Shown: piece by piece, positions 8,440-17,100 of the stretch
How the letters are laid out: every line of letters starts with the position of its first letter
Position numbering within the stretch: position 1 is the first letter of the stretch
Source of the DNA: CAZSHG01 sp964606695 [NCBI: uncultured bacterium]
GTDB lineage: Bacteria; UBP14; UBA6098
Length of the DNA stretch: 64,000 bases
Direction: 5' to 3'
Assembly (NCBI GenBank): GCA_964606695.1
Contig: CAZSHG010000014.1
Coordinates: forward strand, 22,870-86,869
Program-made: the position numbers and the translations under genes
Notes under the pieces: model-generated
The model's input: only the letters and a program-made list of their open reading frames with translations
Told to the model about the DNA's origin: nothing
The model's database searches: none

Positions 8440-8993
8440 CAGGGAGTCGTGGCGACTATATTCACCGTTATGCTGTGCTCGCATCCGTCGCTGGCGGAAG
8501 TCGGCGCGGTAAATTGAGTATAAAGATGGTAACTCTCGCCGGCAGAACTTGTATAAAACAGATCCGAAGAACCGATATCAACTCCGTCGATTGTAGTATA
8601 TGACGGTGGCACTGCCCCGGATTCTCCTTTATCTATTTCGAGAAGATAGGTATCCACGCCCGCCGTAACGTCCGGCAACCATGCCGTAGGCGTCCCGAAA
8701 CCGCATCCTCCCGGAGCCGCCGAAGTGCTATACGCACTGAAATCTAACGCTACGTTACTATTGTTGTCAACGTAGATATGGTCTCCTCCACCGCCGGTTG
8801 TCATTTCCGCTGTCCCACCGGCGTTGATGTTCCCGATAGCCCAGTTAGTATAAGCCGAACTGCTGTCCGCTGTCATCAACTGGAAATCAATGAAATTAAC
8901 CGTAACCGAGATGGTAAAATCGTCGGTAGTCTGAGCAAACAATCCCATCGCCACGAATATCGCGAACAACCCGATTAATGCTACGTTCCTCAT
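8439..8993 (-). CDS. Small secreted protein, paralogue of its upstream neighbour
   Basis: Starts at ATG 8993 behind TTAGGAGGAAA. The 184-residue product has a signal peptide (MRNVALIGLFAIFVAMGLFA) and a mature start TISVTVNFIDFQL. The upstream gene (9025-9618) encodes FSIDVTVNYIDLYL at the same place, and both end in a similar strand-rich segment (YHLYTQFTAPTSASDG versus YLIGWFLAPVEGETG), so the two are paralogues. Sequence is rich in Thr, Ser, Gly and Asp with two pairs of Cys, suggesting a secreted beta-sandwich subunit. Function unknown. Confidence 0.8.
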   Translation of the reverse strand: MRNVALIGLFAIFVAMGLFAQTTDDFTISVTVNFIDFQLMTADSSSAYTNWAIGNINAGGTAEMTTGGGGDHIYVDNNSNVALDFSAYSTSAAPGGCGFGTPTAWLPDVTAGVDTYLLEIDKGESGAVPPSYTTIDGVDIGSSDLFYTSSAGESYHLYTQFTAPTSASDGCEHSITVNIVATTP

Positions 8994-9024
8994 TTTTCCT
9001 CCTAATATTAATTCTTCTTATATT

Positions 9025-9618
9025 CTATGGTATCATCGAAGGTGTAATCATTATGTTCGATCGAAGCCTGTGGCTTTCTCCCGTCTCGCCCTCGACCGGC
9101 GCAAGGAACCATCCGATAAGGTAACGGTTCTCGCCCTCAGGAATATCGCTTTCAACAAAACTCGAACTCGATAGAATTATCTGAGCGTCCTCAAAAGGCG
9201 GAATCAGCAATGCGGGTTCGCTCGCCCAGCGAAAACCTACCGAGTCGTGACCGCCGAAGGGAGCGATTTCCCATATAGGCCAGAGGGTATCGGAAGAAGT
9301 GCTGTCGGGATAATCTACAATGGTCGAATACAAATCGACCTGCACGTTACTGCCGTTTATAAGGTGAACGACTTCGCTGATTTCCATTCCAATGGTATCG
9401 CCAAAATCGACATCGCTAATCCACCAGGCTAGATATGTCGTTCCACCGACCGTCTCGAGATACAGATCGATATAATTCACCGTAACATCGATAGAAAAAG
9501 GCTCAATAGCTTCTTGAGATAAACAGGTATATGGGGTAATAAAAATCAGAAACGAAAATAAGACGAGGGAGGTTATCGAGAATGGTCTATGTGGCGTCGG
9601 CGTCTTATCCCTTGGCAT
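9025..9618 (-). CDS. Small secreted protein, first gene of the three-gene cassette
   Basis: Starts at ATG 9618 behind GAGGTAAAAAA. The 197-residue product begins with a short polar segment and a hydrophobic export signal (SITSLVLFSFLIFITPYTCLS), possibly with a lipobox-like Cys, followed by a domain paralogous to that of 8439-8993. Together with the downstream beta-sandwich protein it could form an extracellular structure; no homologous family is recognised. Confidence 0.75.
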   Translation of the reverse strand: MPRDKTPTPHRPFSITSLVLFSFLIFITPYTCLSQEAIEPFSIDVTVNYIDLYLETVGGTTYLAWWISDVDFGDTIGMEISEVVHLINGSNVQVDLYSTIVDYPDSTSSDTLWPIWEIAPFGGHDSVGFRWASEPALLIPPFEDAQIILSSSSFVESDIPEGENRYLIGWFLAPVEGETGESHRLRSNIMITPSMIP

Positions 9619-9702
9619 TTTTTTACCTCAATCGAGAGTAACGGGCTAATAAGCCCGCAATCATATATCGTTTAATTATAGAGATTTGAAAAGCCTATTT
9701 CA

Positions 9703-9726
9703 AGTTCCTTTTTTTCGAAAGGAACT
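9703..9726 (-). terminator. Terminator-like hairpin after lexA
   Basis: AGTTCCTTT pairs with AAAGGAACT directly after the lexA stop; several T residues follow on the minus strand. Confidence 0.55.
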
Positions 9727-10332
9727 CTAATATTTCCTGATTACCGCCACAAGTTTGCCAAGAATCTGGATATCGTTTTCAGGAGTAAGCTCAATAGGCG
9801 AGTATTCGGGGTTCTCGGGATATAAAAACCGACGCTTATCCTGAACCTTGAATCGCTTTAAGGTAGCTTCGCCGTCGATCATGACTGCCACTATTTCTCC
9901 CGAATCGGCGTTCTCCTGTTTGCGTATAATCGCCGTATCGCCGTCCTGAATGAAAGCACCTGTCATACTGTCCCCCTCGACCCGAAGAGCAAAAAGGTCT
10001 CCCCGAGGAACCATATCCGAATCGATTTCGAGATGACCCTCGTATAATTCGTCCGAAACCACGGGATTTCCCGCCGGAATATGGCCTACGATAGGAACAC
10101 GAACCGATTTCCCCGATGTAGCACGGGGAAGAATGATGCCGCGAGAAATATTGTCCTTGAGTTCAATATGACCTTTATCGCGCAGAATCCGTAAAAACTT
10201 GTGAACCGTAGAAGGCGTTATATCAAGCTTGCCAGCGAGATCGCGAACACTTGGGGAAATCTTCTCCCGCCGATAAAAGCTCTTAATCTCCAAAAGGACT
10301 TCTTTCTGACGCCGAGTTAATTTTTCATTCAT
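9727..10332 (-). CDS. lexA: LexA repressor, SOS regulator
   Basis: The 201-residue protein has full LexA architecture. An N-terminal winged helix (residues 1-65, with SPSVRDLAGKLDITPSTVHK) is followed by the Ala87-Gly88 self-cleavage site (GHIPAGNPV), the catalytic Ser122 (VEGDSMTGAFIQDGD) and the catalytic Lys159 (GEATLKRF). It represses DNA-damage genes and is inactivated by RecA-stimulated autocleavage. It starts at ATG 10332 behind CGGAGGAAAT. Its own promoter carries a GAAC-N4-GTTC box, so it is autoregulated. Confidence 0.97.
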   Translation of the reverse strand: MNEKLTRRQKEVLLEIKSFYRREKISPSVRDLAGKLDITPSTVHKFLRILRDKGHIELKDNISRGIILPRATSGKSVRVPIVGHIPAGNPVVSDELYEGHLEIDSDMVPRGDLFALRVEGDSMTGAFIQDGDTAIIRKQENADSGEIVAVMIDGEATLKRFKVQDKRRFLYPENPEYSPIELTPENDIQILGKLVAVIRKY

Positions 10333-10344
10333 ATTTCCTCCGTG

Positions 10345-10358
10345 CGAACATTTGTTCT
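10345..10358. promoter_or_regulatory. SOS box (LexA operator)
   Basis: CGAACATTTGTTCT matches the GAAC-N4-GTTC operator known from Bacillus-type LexA. It lies just downstream of the lexA -10 element and upstream of its ribosome site, which fits negative autoregulation. Confidence 0.85.
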
Positions 10359-10362
10359 ATAT

Positions 10363-10391
10363 ATAATAAGAGCGAACCGATAGTCAGTCAA
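10363..10391 (-). promoter_or_regulatory. lexA promoter
   Basis: On the minus strand: TTGACT (10391-10386), 17-base spacer, TATTAT (10368-10363). The SOS box follows immediately, over the expected transcription start. Confidence 0.8.
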
Positions 10392-10451
10392 GGGATTTTT
10401 TGCATTAATACTTCTTTCGCCCGGATGCCTAAATGATAGTATCCCTAACGC

Positions 10452-10635
10452 GGCGGCTGGCGCGGGACGTGCGTTAAAGGGAAATTTCTAAAGGGATAAC
10501 CGTTTTTAGCACGGCGCGTGACAGCCGCCGCAACCGCAGACCGCGAGATAGATTCTACGGCGGCTGGCGCAGTTCTTGCCTGAATGGGAAACTATTAATA
10601 ACATGTCGAGATTAGCAAGAACTGTGACAGCCGCC
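10452..10635. repeat. Two tandem palindromic elements with shared ends
   Basis: Unit A (10452-10529, 78 bases) and unit B (10559-10635, 77 bases) both begin with GGCGGCTGGCGC and end with GTGACAGCCGCC. In unit B the arms extend to 21 bases (10559-10579 and 10615-10635) with few mismatches. The central parts differ between the units. They lie in a 382-base gene-free stretch (10333-10714) between lexA and the next gene. The pairing of two similar hairpins resembles REP doublets or short non-autonomous mobile elements. Confidence 0.75.
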
Positions 10636-10714
10636 ACGGACAATAATTATCAAAACCGTTGCGCGGAGAAAAAACATGATTAACTTAAAACAAAAGAATC
10701 TATCTGGAGGATAA

Positions 10715-12787
10715 ATGAAAATCGAACTTTTCATCCTAATGATAATCGTCGTAGCGGCATTTGCGGACGTCGTTGATTTGTCCAACGGCGAGGTCGTTTC
10801 CGGTAGAGAAATTATTTATAAGGACGACGAAGCCCACATCGACCGAAAAACAATAGACCGCGAGGAGATTTCAAGAATTACACTCGAACACAGACATTCT
10901 ATTCAATCCGGCGAACAGGCCGAAAGCGGCCAATTCGATAAAATCTCGGACGTCGATGAGTTATTGCAAAAGGCTCTGATGGCAGAAGAACTATATCCGG
11001 ATGCATCAGGGATTGTTCTAATCGACGATGGCACTTATAAACTCGAAAAAGACGGCTCGCGATCATATAGTTATCATTTCGCCGGGAAAATCCTCGACCA
11101 GAGCGCTCTCAATTGGGGCCAGCGACCGCTTTATTTCGAAGAAGGACGTAGCCGAGTCAAAATTAACTATGCAAGGGTAATTTCCGCCGATGGAACCGTC
11201 GCCTGGTGGGATACCTTCGATTATACGATATCGGAACCTTCGGAGGGAGGTGTTTTCTTTAGTTACGGTAAAGTCCTTTCGGCGACCTTTCCCGAAGTTG
11301 GAATAGGGTCGATTGTAGAATACGAATATAGTAGTCAAACATACAATCCATTCGACTCGAATTTTTTCACTCCCGGTTTCTATTTCCAGGATGACGTCCC
11401 GACCCTTCTGAGCCGGTGCACCGTTATCGTTCCCCGCGATAAGAAACTCAATTTCAAGAATTATAACTGGCCAGAGGACAACGAATCCCCATCGATTAAC
11501 GAAGACGAAACTAATATCACATACGAGTGGCAAATCGAAGACTCCCCGCCATTCGTCGAAGAACCGCAAGCGCCTTCTTACGGAGATTTAGTTCCCCGTT
11601 TCGATGCGAGTATTTTCCAGGACTGGGATTATCTATACGATTGGCTCGGCGGTCTGATGAAATCCCGAATGGTCGCCACTGACGAAATAAAAGCTAAAGT
11701 AGCCGAAATCACCGACGGCGCGGTTGATATGCCCGATTCAATCAACCAAATATATATCTGGGTGCAAAGGGAGATCCATTACATAAGCATCAAAGGCTCT
11801 GTCGCCAGCGGACAAACGGGGCACGAGGCGAGTTTCACTTTCGAGAAAAAATACGGCGACTGCACCGACAAGTCGATACTATTTTCAACGATGCTTCGCG
11901 AAATCGGAGTCGAGGCTTATCCAATAATAATAATGACCAACGACGAGGAGGAAATCTCGCGGGATATCCCGGATTTAGCAGGAAATCACGCGATCACTCT
12001 GATTTATCTGGACGGCGATAAGATCTTCCTCGATCCGACTTCAACCACACACGTATTTCCCTACTACCGCTCGGACGACGTCGATGTAACCTATGTCTGC
12101 CCTCTATGCAGAGAATGGGGCAGAACTTCGATACCTCCTTCCGAAAACAACTCGCATCACATCAAAATTAATGCGACTCTGGATGAGCACGGCAACATGA
12201 CAGCGAATTACGCCGCGAGTTTCACCGGAGATTATGAGGCCAATTACAGGGGATTCTGGGAATCTCAGCCCGCCGAAAGCCGGGAAATAGTGATGCAGAA
12301 CTGGATGAGTTATTCTATACCTGGCGCGGAGGTTAGAAACTGGAACCTCCCCGGCGTAAATAATCTCGATATTCCTTTCCGCGAGGAAATGGAGGTATTC
12401 GTCCGGTCATATCCAGCGTCTTCGGCGGATTTGTGGATCTTAAAAATGCCGGAAGTAGAAAACAGGCTGAACTTCGAAGAAGTCTCGCTTGCAAAGCGAA
12501 AATTCCCGATAGAATATACCGCACCCTATCGAGAATCGCATCGTATTAACTTCGATTTGCCGCAAGGCACTATTATTGAGTATTTGCCGGAGGACATCGA
12601 AATCGAAAACGAATACGCCGCATACAGAGCAAGTTACCGCGAAACACGCAACGGTATAGTCTTCGAAGATGTTTATGATCTGAAAAAACGCGTAATACCG
12701 GTCGAAGATTACGAAAAATACAAATCTTCCTGCAGGCAGATAAGTCAATACATACATAAACAGGTCTTTCTGAAGAAAGAAATCTAA
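10715..12787 (+). CDS. DUF3857 and transglutaminase-like domain protein
   Basis: Starts at ATG 10715 behind CTGGAGGATAA. The 690-residue protein has a signal peptide (MKIELFILMIIVVAAFADV), a DUF3857 domain (about residues 110-290) and a transglutaminase-like core with Cys383 (KYGDCTDKS), His425 (AGNHAITL) and Asp about 440 (FLDPTS). A C-terminal beta-rich domain follows. This combination is frequent in FCB bacteria; the proteins are exported and thought to be peptidases or cross-linking enzymes, but the substrate is not established. The gene appears monocistronic. Confidence 0.88.
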   Translation: MKIELFILMIIVVAAFADVVDLSNGEVVSGREIIYKDDEAHIDRKTIDREEISRITLEHRHSIQSGEQAESGQFDKISDVDELLQKALMAEELYPDASGIVLIDDGTYKLEKDGSRSYSYHFAGKILDQSALNWGQRPLYFEEGRSRVKINYARVISADGTVAWWDTFDYTISEPSEGGVFFSYGKVLSATFPEVGIGSIVEYEYSSQTYNPFDSNFFTPGFYFQDDVPTLLSRCTVIVPRDKKLNFKNYNWPEDNESPSINEDETNITYEWQIEDSPPFVEEPQAPSYGDLVPRFDASIFQDWDYLYDWLGGLMKSRMVATDEIKAKVAEITDGAVDMPDSINQIYIWVQREIHYISIKGSVASGQTGHEASFTFEKKYGDCTDKSILFSTMLREIGVEAYPIIIMTNDEEEISRDIPDLAGNHAITLIYLDGDKIFLDPTSTTHVFPYYRSDDVDVTYVCPLCREWGRTSIPPSENNSHHIKINATLDEHGNMTANYAASFTGDYEANYRGFWESQPAESREIVMQNWMSYSIPGAEVRNWNLPGVNNLDIPFREEMEVFVRSYPASSADLWILKMPEVENRLNFEEVSLAKRKFPIEYTAPYRESHRINFDLPQGTIIEYLPEDIEIENEYAAYRASYRETRNGIVFEDVYDLKKRVIPVEDYEKYKSSCRQISQYIHKQVFLKKEI

Positions 12788-12804
12788 AGAACCGAATATT
12801 TACC

Positions 12805-12833
12805 TTGACAGGACTATCGGACGCCTTTATAAT
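12805..12833 (+). promoter_or_regulatory. Consensus sigma-70-type promoter
   Basis: TTGACA (12805-12810), 17-base spacer, TATAAT (12828-12833): a perfect match at both boxes, about 40 bases before the Lrp-type gene. Confidence 0.85.
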
Positions 12834-12873
12834 ATAGAGCTATTTTTAAGACGAACTATAATGGGAGGACAAA

Positions 12874-13113
12874 ATGAAACCAGGAGCATATTTACTAATC
12901 AACGTAGCGACTGGGAGCGAGTTACAGGTTGCAGACGATCTTCGTAAACTCGACGGCGTTTCCGGCGTTCGTGTGGTAACCGGTTTACATGACGTGATCG
13001 CTTACGTCGAATCTGAATCAGTCGAAGAACTCAAAAAGGAGATCGTAGAGACAATCAGGCGAATCCCCGGTATCCAGAGGACGATAACCTGTATTGCCCT
13101 AAATACTTATTAA
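12874..13113 (+). CDS. Ligand-binding-domain-only Lrp/AsnC-type protein
   Basis: Only 79 residues, starting at ATG 12874 behind ATGGGAGGACAAA. The whole protein matches the RAM (Lrp/AsnC C-terminal) domain: AYLLINVATG, VVTGLHDVIAYVE and IRRIPGIQRTITCIAL. There is no helix-turn-helix. Stand-alone RAM proteins form oligomers that bind amino acids and can modulate full-length Lrp proteins; the specific ligand is unknown. It has a consensus promoter and its own terminator, so it is probably expressed strongly as a single gene. Confidence 0.9.
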   Translation: MKPGAYLLINVATGSELQVADDLRKLDGVSGVRVVTGLHDVIAYVESESVEELKKEIVETIRRIPGIQRTITCIALNTY

Positions 13114-13150
13114 TAAATAAGTTGCGCTACTTTTCCTGAGGAAAAACAAT

Positions 13151-13180
13151 AAAGAGCGGCCAGCCTGGCCGCTCTTTTTA
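13151..13180 (+). terminator. Rho-independent terminator
   Basis: AAGAGCGGCCA pairs with TGGCCGCTCTT around a three-base loop, followed by a T run. It ends the small Lrp-type gene. Confidence 0.9.
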
Positions 13181-13245
13181 TTTAGATAGATTTGCCTATG
13201 CGCCCGAAAAATGGTTATCGGTGGCACGTAGCCTGCTAATTCAGT

Positions 13246-13998
13246 CTAAGTTTTCCCTTTGCCCTCGAAAGCGCTGAGCAAATCGAGAGGCACGGGGAAA
13301 ACGGTAGTAGAATTGTTCTCTGCGGCAATTATACCGAGAGTTTGGAGATAGCGTAACTGTATCGCGGCCGGATATTGAGATAATATCTTCGCGGCGTCCG
13401 CCAGTTTCTGTGAAGCCTGGAATTCGCCCTGGGCCGATATTACTTTGGCACGGCGTTCGCGTTCGGCTTCGGCTTGAGCCGCCATCGCGCGTTGCATCTC
13501 TACAGGCAGGTCAACGTGTTTAACCTCGACCATAGACACTTTTATCCCCCAGGGATCGGTCGCGCGGTCGATGATCTGTTGAAGCTCCTGGTTGATCTTC
13601 TCACGATCCGATAGAAGCTCGTCGAGATCGCTCTCACCAAGGACGCTTCGTAAAGTGGTTTGGGCAAGTTGGCTCGTGGCGTAGAGGTAATTTTCAACCT
13701 CGATGACAGCCCTTTGCGGATTCAATACGCGAAAGTAAACAACCGCGTTGACCTTAACAGAAACGTTGTCGCGTGTGATAACATCCTGCTCGGGGACGTC
13801 CATTACGATAGTCCTCAGCGAAACGCGAACCATCTTGTCGATGATCGGGATAAGCAGAATCAGGCCGGGACCCTTCGAACCGACTACGCGACCCAGACGA
13901 AAGATTACGCCTCGTTCGTATTCTTTCAGGATTCGTATCATGCTCGCAAGAAGCACGATAACAAAGAATCCGAGGATAACGATGGGAGTTAAATACAT
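13246..13998 (-). CDS. Slipin (SPFH/band 7, stomatin-like) membrane protein
   Basis: Starts at ATG 13998 behind AAGGAGGAAAT. The 250-residue protein has one N-terminal membrane anchor ([18 protein letters not shown]) followed by a complete SPFH domain ([60 protein letters not shown]) and the typical helical tail ([17 protein letters not shown]). Slipins oligomerise in the inner membrane and organise lipid domains or membrane proteases. The usual NfeD partner is not adjacent. Confidence 0.93.
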   Translation of the reverse strand: MYLTPIVILGFFVIVLLASMIRILKEYERGVIFRLGRVVGSKGPGLILLIPIIDKMVRVSLRTIVMDVPEQDVITRDNVSVKVNAVVYFRVLNPQRAVIEVENYLYATSQLAQTTLRSVLGESDLDELLSDREKINQELQQIIDRATDPWGIKVSMVEVKHVDLPVEMQRAMAAQAEAERERRAKVISAQGEFQASQKLADAAKILSQYPAAIQLRYLQTLGIIAAENNSTTVFPVPLDLLSAFEGKGKT

Positions 13999-14036
13999 AT
14001 TTCCTCCTTGGAGTGGTTATTGATTCGTTTGCATTC

Positions 14037-14065
14037 AATCTATTACATGGTTCAGGTAACGTCAA
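14037..14065 (-). promoter_or_regulatory. Probable slipin promoter
   Basis: On the minus strand: TTGACG (14065-14060), 17-base spacer, TAGATT (14042-14037), about 40 bases upstream of the slipin start. Confidence 0.45.
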
Positions 14066-14154
14066 GGCTAAATAGAAAAAATTCATAGTGTTATCGAGTA
14101 AAAAGAAAATTATTCTCAAATTCACCATCCGCCGGTTCACTCTAATCTCTCATT

Positions 14155-17100
14155 GTGTCCTACACTATGGTCTGGAATAAATTCGAAAAAAATAGCATCT
14201 TAATACTCGCATTATTAATTCCCCTGACTATACTTGCCCAGGGCGTCGAAATGTCCCTCGAACAGGACGGGCGTTATTTCCTCCCGCTTGAAGATCGGTT
14301 TGAACCGGATAATTATGACTTTTCATCCATATCCGCTGGAGATACTACACTCGCACTGCTGGACTACGCGGCTTTAAATCATAGATATTCCGCAACGGTT
14401 TATTGGAATCTAGGATATGTTGTAATCACAGAATGGGTTCTTGACAGGCAAATATACGCTTCCCGGGTAGTCCCTATCGACCAGTTTATGCTGTTCCTCG
14501 CCGATCGTTACTGGAATACTAACGCCTGGGAAGGCGCAAAAGAAGAAGCTAAGTCCCGACGCGACGGACTAAGTTTCGAAATCCCAATAGACTTCCCGAA
14601 GGGAGTTCGAGACATTATCGGGGACGGCGGCGCAGGTCTCCGAGTTTCGGGTTACAGGAGGATTACACTGTCCGGACGGAGCGATTGGATTTCTGGACAG
14701 GAATTTACGCCGAACCAGAGTAAATTCCCCAGCCTTCAGATGGAGCAGGAAAGCAGGTTCACTATTACAGGCACCATCGGTAGTAAAATCAGCGTTACGG
14801 TCGATCAGGACTCGCAACGCGAAACGGATCTCGAAAATACAATCAACATTTCATATACCGGCGAAGAGGACGACGTTATCCAGAAAATCGAGGCGGGCAA
14901 TACAAACCTTTCGCTACCCGGCGCGACTTTCGTCGGCTATTCCGAACAGGTGGAGGGTCTATTTGGGATAAAAAGCCAATTCCAGATAGGCGACTGGGCT
15001 ATCACCGCAATCGCAAGTCAGGAGAAAGGGCAACACGAAAGCACGTCCATCACAGGAAATACCTCAACCCAACCTACCGAAATTAAAGACTACAACTACC
15101 TCGATCTGACATATTTCTGGATCGATTCCAGTTTCATTTATCCCTGGGTTTGGCCGGTAACGTCGAATCCCAATATGTCTGGCGACAGTATAGTTGAATT
15201 TACTCTCTGGGTTGACAATCAGGTCGCATCCGATAATTTAGATATGGGCGCAATCGATGGCGAGGCTATGCCGCACCCCGAAAGCACCTTCGTCGACAAT
15301 ATTGGCCATAGGGGTTCCTTTCATCAAATAAGCCAGCAGGATTATCAGGTTTATAGAACTCTCGGTTGGTTCTATATGACGGGCTATAATACACTCAGCG
15401 ATAATTACGCTATCGCCTGCAGTTATATCCTTCGACATTCCGACGGCACGCCAGACGACACTGTCGGCGGGCTTTATATCGACCCCGAAAGCGGGGATAC
15501 GACTGTGAAACTCAATCTCATTCGCCCTCCGGGAATGCTTGCTACCAATCCCTGCTGGGAGCAAACCTGGCGCAATGTATATTATCTGAGCTCCACCGAT
15601 TTAAATACCGAAAATATCGAAATAGAGATTTTCCTCGCCCCCGTTTCCAATGATATTCATAGCGATACCACGCAAACCCCGACCGTGAACTTCCTGCATG
15701 TCTTTGGGTTGGATGAGGTAAACTCTTCGGGGATATCCGGAAACGACGGTTTCGTCGATGTGAGTATGATAAATCCGGGGGATGGTCACCTTATTTTCCC
15801 AATCCTCCACCCTTTCAACCCAAGCGATATCGAAGACGATAACACGCGATTGCACATTGGAGAAAACACTCCTCGAGTCCCCTCGATGTATGATTCGACC
15901 GATAACGACGCTATCGTGCGCGACCATAAATATGTGATCCGCGTTAAAACAGGCCAGCGTCAGAACCCGATGAATCTCGGACGGTTCAACATAATGGAGA
16001 ATTCCGAGGTCGTAAAACTCGGCGGACGAACTCTGCAACGGGGCACCGATTACCGGATGGATTATCAAATCGGCCAGATAACATTCCTGAACGACGACGC
16101 ACTGAATCCAAATACTACTCTGACTATAGATTTCGATTACGAACCTTTCTTCATGCCGGAGCAAAAAGCCCTGCTTGGTGCCCGCGCCGAATACCGCTTT
16201 GGGGAAAATAGCTGGCTTGGTGGAACGGCGATCTACAAATCGACTTCCAGCGCCGAACGCAGGCCGAGAATCGGTCGTGAACCGGGCAAAGCCTTCATTT
16301 GGGACGCCGATCTGCAACTCGATTACGAAGTGCCCTTTATTACCGAAGCAGTCAATGCCATCCCCCTGATTCACACCGAGGCGCAATCAAGGATTAAATT
16401 CACGGCGGAGGTAGCGGAAGTCGTCGGTAATCCTAATACAAAAGACGAGGCATATATAGACGATTTCGAGGGGTCAAAAAGCACTTTCAATCTCGAAATC
16501 CGCCGAACCGCCTGGAAAAAATCCGCCGCGCCGTCAGGTCTTGCCCAGGAGAACCGCGGACATCTTATCTGGTATAATCCCTATGATAAAGTCCCCGTAA
16601 GCCAGATTTGGCCTCAAAAGGAAGTCGCGACGGAAGATTCCAAAACCAACGTCCTCATAATGGAATTCGATCCGGATTCCGCCGGCGGCGGCCCCGATAA
16701 ATGGGCGGGCGTCCAGAGATACATCACCACAGGATACCACGATCAAAGCAAATCAATGTTCCTGGAGGTTTGGGTGCGCGGCAACGAGGGCAACCTGCAT
16801 TTCAATTTGGGTTCTATCAACGAAGATATAGACGGCGACGGCTTTCTGGATTCCGAGGATAAGGAGATTTCAGGTTATCGCGACGGGATTCTAACAGAAG
16901 CAGAAGATGTCGGACTGGACGGATTACCGGACGAAGAAGAACCGGGTTATTCTGCGGATAATCTCGACCCTAATGGCGACAACTGGGAATGGAGCAATGA
17001 TGACCCCGATAATTACTCCAAAATTAACGGCACGGAAGGCAACGCTCAGGATCCCGAGAGCGGCACAAAACCGGATACAGAAGACCTCAACGGCAATAAC

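Noticed and set aside
15601-16386. 261-codon minus-strand frame inside sprA
   Set aside because: Antisense shadow of a well-supported gene.
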